A stretch of 54,888 bases of DNA from Bifidobacteriaceae bacterium (GTDB taxonomy: Bacteria; Actinomycetota; Actinomycetes; Actinomycetales; Bifidobacteriaceae), in the NCBI GenBank assembly GCA_022650895.1, contig JALCQC010000016.1:1-54888 (forward strand), written 5' to 3'. Below are positions 54,043-54,888 of the stretch, in pieces (the stretch's first letter is position 1; every line of letters begins with the position of its first letter). The notes under the pieces are model-generated. The model was not told the DNA's origin. It did not search any database and saw nothing but the letters and a program-made list of their open reading frames with translations. The position numbers and the translations under genes are program-made.

Positions 54043-54888
54043 GTGGCAGATTATTACGAGACCCTTGGAGTATCGCGTCAAGCGAGCGAGGACGAGATCA
54101 AGAAGGCGTATCGCAAGCTTTCGCGTAAATATCACCCTGATATTGCGGGTCCCGAGTTCGAGGATAAATTCAAGGAAGTCAACTCTGCGTATGAGGTCCT
54201 TTCCGACCCTGACAAGCGTCGTATGTACGATCAGGGAGTCGACCCCAACGCCCCGGGTGGCGGCTACGCCAATGCGGATGCCGGGTTCGGAGATTTCGGA
54301 GATGTTTTCAGCTCCTTCTTCGGAGGCGCTGGCTTTGGCGGGTCTCAAGGTCCGATTCCGCGTTCCCAGCCGGGCAGGGATTCGTTGGCCTCCATCAGCA
54401 TCTCTTTGAAGGATGCAGTTTTCGGTTCCGTCGAAAACGTTGACATCACTACCTATTCGCTGTGTCCTGACTGTTCTGGTTCCGGCGCCATCAACGGAGA
54501 GAAACCTGTTACCTGTCCTGACTGCCACGGTCAGGGCTATCGCCAGCAGGCAGTTCGTACGCTGCTGGGACAGATGATGACCACCGCTCCCTGTGAACGG
54601 TGCGAAGGACACGGAACCATCATCGAACATCCCTGCGAAACATGCTTTGGACATGGTCGTGTAAGGACCAAGCGCCAGGTCGGCGTCAAGATTCCCGCAG
54701 GAATCCAGAACGACACGCGTATCCGTCTTGCGTCGCAGGGCGAGGTGGGTGAAGGCGGCGGCGCTGCGGGTGATCTATACGTCGACGTCACCATCAAACC
54801 CGATAAGCAGTTCAGCAGGCAGGGCGACGATCTGCATTGCTGGATCAGTGTGCCGATGACATGGGCGGCGTTGGGGCATGACGTGACC
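54043..54888 (+). CDS. dnaJ: Chaperone DnaJ, 5' part
   Basis: DnaJ stimulates the ATPase of DnaK and presents unfolded proteins. Only the first 282 residues are in the window; the gene runs past the right edge. The GTG at 54043 begins the J domain with HPD at residues 31-33 ([10 protein letters not shown]). A Gly/Phe-rich stretch follows ([19 protein letters not shown]). The zinc domain has four CxxCxGxG-type repeats ([32 protein letters not shown]). A weak AAGG precedes the start. It lies 63 bases after hrcA in the same CIRCE-controlled operon. Confidence 0.96.
   Translation, partial: MADYYETLGVSRQASEDEIKKAYRKLSRKYHPDIAGPEFEDKFKEVNSAYEVLSDPDKRRMYDQGVDPNAPGGGYANADAGFGDFGDVFSSFFGGAGFGGSQGPIPRSQPGRDSLASISISLKDAVFGSVENVDITTYSLCPDCSGSGAINGEKPVTCPDCHGQGYRQQAVRTLLGQMMTTAPCERCEGHGTIIEHPCETCFGHGRVRTKRQVGVKIPAGIQNDTRIRLASQGEVGEGGGAAGDLYVDVTIKPDKQFSRQGDDLHCWISVPMTWAALGHDVT

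Overview
This window looks like chromosomal backbone of a high-GC Gram-positive bacterium, most likely a member of the Bifidobacteriaceae. The basis is the gene set and order: a uvrA-uvrC-aroE-rapZ-yvcK-whiA-pgk-tpiA-secG run followed by tal, tkt, hrcA and dnaJ, an actinobacterial glycogen synthase, GlnE, and neighbouring transaldolase and transketolase genes of the kind the bifid shunt needs. I cannot fix the genus from the sequence alone. I saw no tRNA, rRNA, insertion sequence, prophage or CRISPR array.

Layout. Positions 1-4 kb hold the 3' end of gltD, a small membrane protein, a glycogen synthase and a lone ABC ATPase. Positions 4.1-7.9 kb hold a heterodimeric ABC exporter behind a dyad-rich leader. 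TrmI, a SixA-like phosphatase, and metE-metF with a strong terminator follow to 13 kb. The region 13.1-19.9 kb is the most accessory-looking part. It contains a ROK regulator co-directional with a single-domain sugar-type ATPase, facing a ChvE-MmsA-MmsB type monosaccharide ABC transporter across a shared promoter region. glnE, a CPA1 antiporter and a coiled-coil protein lead into a compact pyrimidine operon, pyrB-pyrI-pyrC-pyrF-pyrK-pyrD-pyrE (27-33.5 kb). In that operon every junction overlaps except pyrK-pyrD, where a 14-base gap carries the pyrD ribosome site. A TetR-type regulator with a perfect 11-bp operator, a LysR-type regulator and an ABC-F protein follow. From 37.2 kb comes the long uvrA-to-secG series, with a LexA-type box in front of uvrA. 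Last come tal and tkt on the minus strand, and hrcA-dnaJ behind a CIRCE element. dnaJ runs off the right edge.

How the genes work together. The pyr genes cover UMP synthesis after carbamoyl phosphate, including both aspartate carbamoyltransferase subunits and the PyrK/PyrD pair. metE and metF supply methyl groups to homocysteine. pgk, tpiA, tal and tkt belong to central carbon flow. GltD and GlnE both act in nitrogen assimilation. HrcA and DnaJ form a self-regulated heat-shock operon.

I found no convincing new multi-gene system. The points most worth a second look are the orphan sugar ATPase with an Asn at the H-loop position, paired with a ROK regulator; a zinc-ribbon family protein that has lost its cysteines; a period-13 degenerate tandem repeat between two terminators; a perfect TetR operator; and hydrophilic insertions recurring in several housekeeping enzymes.
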